Source: Pseudomonadota bacterium (GTDB taxonomy: Bacteria; Pseudomonadota; Gammaproteobacteria; Steroidobacterales; GCA-2729495). Taken from it: DNA of 8,015 nucleotides. A program made the translations under genes and the position numbers. The first letter of the stretch is position 1; each line of letters starts with the position of its first letter. The notes under the pieces are model-generated. The model made no database searches, was not told the origin of the DNA, and saw only the letters and a list, made by a program, of their open reading frames with translations. Location of the stretch: positions 1-8,015 of the forward strand of contig JAUPLK010000060.1 of NCBI GenBank assembly GCA_030836925.1. Direction: 5' to 3'. Shown here in pieces: positions 5,171 through 8,015 of the stretch.

Positions 5171-5195
5171 AGCGACGCCGTGTCGGTAAAAGCCC

Positions 5196-5783
5196 ATGCC
5201 AAGAATTGAAGCTGCCAACATCGAAGAGCATGTTCGCCTGCAGACCGGGCGGATCCTGAGCGCTGCAACCCAGTTGTTCCGTGAACTCGGCTATCGCGGT
5301 ACCGACATGGAGGATATCGCCCACGCGGTCGGGCTGGCGCGCAATTCGCTCTACCGGTACTACCCGAACAAGGATCACATCCTGCTGGCCTGCGTGCTGC
5401 GGGACATGGTGCCCTTCGTCGAGGAGATGAAGTCGCTCGAGAGCCGCTATCCGGATCCCCTGCCGCGCATCTCCGCCTGGCTGGACACCCAGATCGAGAT
5501 AGCCACCAGTCCGGCGCATGCCACGATGGAATTCATGGGCGAGGTCCGTGAGGCCGCACCAGAGCTGCGCAAGCAGATCATCGCATTGCACAACCTGCCG
5601 AATGCCGTGCTGGAGGGGGCAGTAAGCGAATTGCTCAAAGGCAAGCGCCGCGATGTGCAGCTGGTAACGGTCCTGATCGCCGGCATGGTCGAGGCGGCAT
5701 CCCGGCAGGCGATAAGACACGGCAACAAGGCGGCAGTGAAGCGCGAACTGCGCCGCATGGTCGAGAGCGTACTGATCAACTAG
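5196..5783 (+). CDS. TetR family transcriptional regulator
   Basis: This 195-residue cytoplasmic DNA-binding protein has the normal length for TetR regulators. The N-terminal helix-turn-helix domain spans about residues 15-62. It comprises RILSAATQLFRELGYRGT (19-36, helix 1 and turn), MEDIAHAVGLARNSLYRYY (38-56, including the recognition helix) and PNKDHIL (57-63), all typical TetR_N features. The remaining helices (about 65-195) form the ligand-binding and dimer domain, whose sequence gives no clue to the effector. An in-frame TAA three codons upstream makes the ATG at 5196 the only reasonable start; the ribosome site is weak (GGTAA). The MFS pump gene follows after 14 nt in the same direction. 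By analogy with similar pairs, this protein probably represses its own operon and releases it when a pump substrate binds. The divergent lipoprotein could also be a target, which is speculation. Confidence 0.93.
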   Translation: MPRIEAANIEEHVRLQTGRILSAATQLFRELGYRGTDMEDIAHAVGLARNSLYRYYPNKDHILLACVLRDMVPFVEEMKSLESRYPDPLPRISAWLDTQIEIATSPAHATMEFMGEVREAAPELRKQIIALHNLPNAVLEGAVSELLKGKRRDVQLVTVLIAGMVEAASRQAIRHGNKAAVKRELRRMVESVLIN

Positions 5784-5797
5784 AGGCCCGGGGTTTG

Positions 5798-7189
5798 ATG
5801 GACATCGACGCGAAACAACGTAACAAGATCCTGCTGCTGCTTTTTGTCGGGGTGCTGATGGGCGCCCTGGATATCGCCATCGTCGGGCCGGCATTTCCGG
5901 CGATCCAGGCCGAGTTTGCCGTCGGCAGCCGGCAGATGGCCTGGATTTTCAATATCTATGTGCTCGTGAGCCTGATCAGCACACCGCTGATGGCCAAGCT
6001 TTCCGATCGCTTCGGCCGGCGCAGCATTTACATCCTCGATGTGGCCCTGTTTGTTTCCGGTTCGCTGGTCGTCGCCAGTGCGCGCAGCTATCCGGTGATG
6101 ATTCTCGGGCGCGCCCTGCAGGCGGTGGGCTCGGGTGGCATCCTGCCGGTCGCTGCGGCAGTGATCGGCGACACCTTCCCCGCGGACAAGCGCGGCGGGG
6201 CGCTGGGTCTGATCGGTGCGGTGTTCGGTATCGCTTTCCTGATCGGGCCGGTGCTCGCCGGCTTCATCCTGAAGTATCTGACGTGGCATTGGCTGTTCCT
6301 GATCAATCTGCCGATCGGCCTGATACTGATGATCAGTGCCGCACGCATGCTGCCGTCAGCCCGCCCGGCACAGCGCAAGCCCTTTGATTTCAAGGGTGTA
6401 CTGCTGCTGAGCCTGGTGCTTGGCCCACTCGCCCTTGGCATCACCGGGCTGGACCGGAACCTGCCGTTGATGGGGATGGGCGAGCCGCTGATCGGCGGTG
6501 CCATCATGTTTGCGCTGGTGCTGGTCCCGCTGTTCTGGGCCACCGAAAAGCGGGCGGCAGATCCGGTGCTGCAGCCCCGGCTGTTCAGTTCCCGGCAGAT
6601 GAATATTGCCGGACTGCTGTCGATTGGCACTGGCATGGCTGAAACCAGCGGCGTCTTCCTGCCTTCGCTGGCGGTCGCAGGCATGGGCATGAGCGCTCAT
6701 CAGGCGAGTTTCTGGATGATCCCGACCGTGATCGCACTGGTGATCGGCTCGCCCCTGGCGGGACGGCTGCTGGACCGCATTGGTTCGAAGATCGTGGTGC
6801 AGGCCGGCCTGCTGCTGACGGCGCTCGGTTTTTTCATGTTTGGCATTGCCGGTACCAACATGATCTTTTTCGTACTCGGCCAGGTTCTGTCAGGCTTCGG
6901 GCTGTCGGCGCTGCTGGGCGCACCACTGCGTTACGTCGTGCTCAACGAGGCAGGTGCCGAGCAGCGCGGTGCGGCGCAGGGCCTTCTGAGCGTCATGCTC
7001 TCGATGGGGCAGCTCAGCGGTGCGGCACTGGTTGGTGCCATCGCTGCGTCGTTTGGTCCGGATGATCCCCGGGGCTTCATGCAGGGCTTCATGCTTATCG
7101 GCAGCGTGATGGCGCTGATGACGATGCTGGCGCTGGGTTTGAAGAACCGCGCCGCAGAGCGTGCGGCCAGCGCTGCCCTCAGCGCCTGA
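5798..7189 (+). CDS. MFS drug-exporter-like transporter, DHA2 family (14 helices)
   Basis: This 463-residue inner-membrane proton-driven exporter has about 14 hydrophobic segments spread from residue 11 to 447, the layout of DHA2 (EmrB/QacA) pumps. Visible family motifs are: LDIAIVGPAFPAI (24-36, helix 1 with the membrane Asp25); motif A KLSDRFGRR (67-75) between helices 2 and 3; the arginine motif LGRALQAVGSGG (103-114); motif C around GPVLAGF (150-156) in helix 5, diagnostic of drug/H+ antiporters; and a second-half motif A copy AGRLLDRIGSK (321-331). The ATG at 5798 is preceded at once by an in-frame TTG (5795). A GAGG site at 5783-5786 overlaps the stop of the TetR gene and suits either, so the start is uncertain by one codon. 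Substrates cannot be read from the sequence. No periplasmic adaptor (EmrA-like) gene is present here, so it may work alone. Confidence 0.93.
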   Translation: MDIDAKQRNKILLLLFVGVLMGALDIAIVGPAFPAIQAEFAVGSRQMAWIFNIYVLVSLISTPLMAKLSDRFGRRSIYILDVALFVSGSLVVASARSYPVMILGRALQAVGSGGILPVAAAVIGDTFPADKRGGALGLIGAVFGIAFLIGPVLAGFILKYLTWHWLFLINLPIGLILMISAARMLPSARPAQRKPFDFKGVLLLSLVLGPLALGITGLDRNLPLMGMGEPLIGGAIMFALVLVPLFWATEKRAADPVLQPRLFSSRQMNIAGLLSIGTGMAETSGVFLPSLAVAGMGMSAHQASFWMIPTVIALVIGSPLAGRLLDRIGSKIVVQAGLLLTALGFFMFGIAGTNMIFFVLGQVLSGFGLSALLGAPLRYVVLNEAGAEQRGAAQGLLSVMLSMGQLSGAALVGAIAASFGPDDPRGFMQGFMLIGSVMALMTMLALGLKNRAAERAASAALSA

Positions 7190-7757
7190 GGCGAAGTCTT
7201 GCGGTCAGCCAGTTGCCCGCGGCGTAGAGCAGCAACAGCAGCGTCACGGCCTGTGCGCTCAAGACGCAGACGAGTTTCAGTTGCTTGGCGAGCACCAGCA
7301 CGATTGGCAGGCCGCGCAGTTCGGTCGGGTAGAGACTGATCACGCCCAGCGCAGCGATGTTTTCCAGCCAGTCGAATGCGGTTCCGAACATGAACACGGG
7401 CAGCAGATTTCGCCTGGTCAGCGCTGCATACCATGTCGGCAGGCTGACGCGCATCGCAAAGGCCGCCGTCGCTGCAATGAACAGGCCGGCGAAGAACGGA
7501 AAGGCGTAATCGATCAGCGTGAAAGCGTGGTAGAGCTGGTGGGCGCTCTCTGTCCAGCTGGCGAGCTGCGGGTACACTTCTGTCGGCGTGAGCGCATTCT
7601 GCAGGTCGAAGGGCTGGTTGCCGGCGGCGTACGACGGGAATTTTTCACCGATGCGCAGCAGTGACAGCAGCGATCCCGCGAACAGCAGCACCACGCACAG
7701 GTAGAGCCACCAGGTCTGTGACACGCGGATCACCAGATTCTGCAGCCGGTTCAGCAT
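7179..7757 (-). CDS. Four-helix membrane protein of unknown function
   Basis: I do not recognise this 192-residue integral membrane protein. Hydrophobic segments lie at about 15-34, 80-102, 117-140 and 152-180. A 45-residue soluble loop (about 35-79) follows the first helix, and a basic tail (TARLRLRR) suggests a cytoplasmic C-terminus. The third segment contains FDWLEN (128-133), with charged residues inside a hydrophobic stretch, which looks conserved or functional; the fourth starts with AKQLKL. The frame could extend to an ATG at 7940, but the ATG at 7757 has AGGAGGA 7 nt before it, and the extension would run antisense through the EVE gene, so the shorter form is chosen. The 3' end overlaps the end of the MFS gene by 11 bp, tail to tail. 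Start codons of this gene and the EVE gene are 27 bp apart. A channel or small-molecule role cannot be inferred. Confidence 0.8.
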   Translation of the reverse strand: MLNRLQNLVIRVSQTWWLYLCVVLLFAGSLLSLLRIGEKFPSYAAGNQPFDLQNALTPTEVYPQLASWTESAHQLYHAFTLIDYAFPFFAGLFIAATAAFAMRVSLPTWYAALTRRNLLPVFMFGTAFDWLENIAALGVISLYPTELRGLPIVLVLAKQLKLVCVLSAQAVTLLLLLYAAGNWLTARLRLRR

Positions 7758-7764
7758 GACGAAG

Positions 7765-7775
7765 TCCTCCTGAGG
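7765..7775. promoter_or_regulatory. Back-to-back ribosome binding sites of two divergent genes
   Basis: Bases 7765-7771 read AGGAGGA on the minus strand (7 nt before the ATG of the membrane protein), and 7772-7775 read GAGG on the plus strand (9 nt before the ATG of the EVE protein). The two sites touch. The promoters of both genes must therefore lie inside or beyond the opposite coding region, or one gene is driven from further away. The weak A/T-rich stretch on the minus strand near 7777-7787 is not a convincing -10. Confidence 0.65.
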
Positions 7776-7784
7776 CATGTATTT

Positions 7785-8015
7785 ATGGCTTGTTGGCTGA
7801 TGAAATCCGAACCCTCGGTATACAGCATCGACGACCTCGAGCGGGATGGCAGTACCGACTGGACCGGTGTGCGCAACTACCAGGTGCGCAACATGTTCCG
7901 CGATGACTTCCGTCCGGGTGACCTGGCATTTTTCTACCACTCCAGCTGTGCCCGGCCAGGTATCGCGGGCCTGATGACGGTGTCGAAACCGGCCAGCCCT
8001 GATCCGGAACAGTTC
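7785..8015 (+). CDS. EVE domain protein, N-terminal part (cut by window edge)
   Basis: The first 77 residues of a small EVE-domain protein (formerly DUF55; homologues include human THYN1) are visible, about half of the usual length of roughly 150. It opens MACWLMKSEPSVYSIDDL, the hallmark W-x-MKSEP start of the family, followed by WTGVRNYQVRNMFRD (26-40) and PGDLAFFYHSS (45-55), then GIAGLM (60-65). The EVE fold is PUA-like, and members bind modified bases such as 5-methylcytosine derivatives or modified RNA; for this protein the ligand is unknown. The ATG at 7785 has GAGG 9 nt upstream and fits the family N-terminus exactly. The gene is divergent from the four-helix membrane protein. I see no linked restriction or modification gene in the window, so a housekeeping role is as likely as a defence role. 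Confidence 0.93.
   Translation, partial: MACWLMKSEPSVYSIDDLERDGSTDWTGVRNYQVRNMFRDDFRPGDLAFFYHSSCARPGIAGLMTVSKPASPDPEQF

Larger units (their letters stand above)
4840..5195. other. Divergent intergenic control region, no gene seen
   Basis: This stretch of 356 bp lies between the lipoprotein start (leftward) and the TetR start (rightward). Short reading frames exist in it, but none has a ribosome site, a recognisable motif or a signal sequence. It holds the lipoprotein ribosome site, an inverted repeat at 4880-4903, a 10-bp palindrome at 5124-5133 and a sigma-70-like promoter at 5141-5170. I found no convincing leftward promoter for the lipoprotein. Confidence 0.6.

Noticed and set aside
5109..5894. 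Minus-strand open frame of 261 codons across the TetR gene
   Set aside because: It runs antisense through a clear TetR coding region and its promoter, with no recognisable motif; a shadow frame.
6088..6690. Minus-strand frame of 200 codons
   Set aside because: Antisense to the MFS transporter; Pro/Arg/Ser-rich with no motif.
7161..7664. Plus-strand frame of 167 codons
   Set aside because: Antisense to the four-helix membrane protein, which has a strong ribosome site and consistent membrane segments.
7758..7940. N-terminal extension of the four-helix membrane protein
   Set aside because: The extra 61 codons are antisense to the EVE domain and include no signal or membrane feature; the ATG at 7757 has an ideal ribosome site.

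Overview
This window is about 8 kb of GC-rich bacterial chromosome, densely coding with short intergenic gaps. Its gene content suggests an aerobic Gram-negative proteobacterium, probably gammaproteobacterial. The evidence is an outer-membrane-type lipoprotein, exported c-type cytochromes, a DUF3391/HD-GYP protein and an EVE-domain protein. I cannot name a genus, and the gammaproteobacterial placement is inference. I see no RNA gene, insertion sequence, phage gene, CRISPR array or other sign of a mobile element.

Positions 1-4839 read entirely on the minus strand. From upstream to downstream they hold: a small alanine-rich heptad-repeat lipoprotein (4489-4839); a strong rho-independent terminator (4434-4464) among other hairpins; a tight four-gene cluster; a DUF3391/HD-GYP protein (363-1577); and the N-terminal part of a cysteine-type glutathione S-transferase that starts with TTG (1-348). 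The four-gene cluster consists of a membrane-anchored alpha/beta hydrolase (3384-4355), a small secreted protein of unknown function (3052-3387), a cytochrome c'/c-556 (2584-3039) and a diheme cytochrome c (1691-2584). Its genes overlap by 4 nt, lie 12 nt apart and overlap by 1 nt, so they are probably one translationally coupled operon. All four products are predicted to act in the periplasm or at the outer face of the inner membrane.

Positions 4840-5195 are a non-coding divergent control region. It serves the lipoprotein on the left and, on the right, a plus-strand pair of a TetR-family regulator (5196-5783) and a 14-helix DHA2-type MFS exporter (5798-7189). These two are 14 nt apart and form a typical regulator-plus-efflux-pump unit behind a plausible sigma-70 promoter at 5141-5170.

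The MFS gene runs tail to tail, with an 11-bp overlap, into a minus-strand four-helix membrane protein of unknown function (7179-7757). That gene is in turn divergent, with only 27 bp between start codons, from an EVE-domain gene that runs off the right end (7785-8015).

Nothing here proves a new system. The points most worth a second look are: the hydrolase/unknown/two-cytochrome periplasmic cassette; the HD-GYP protein, which keeps its GYP motif but has lost several predicted metal ligands; the alanine-zipper-like lipoprotein followed by a run of four stem-loops; and the back-to-back ribosome binding sites of the last two genes.
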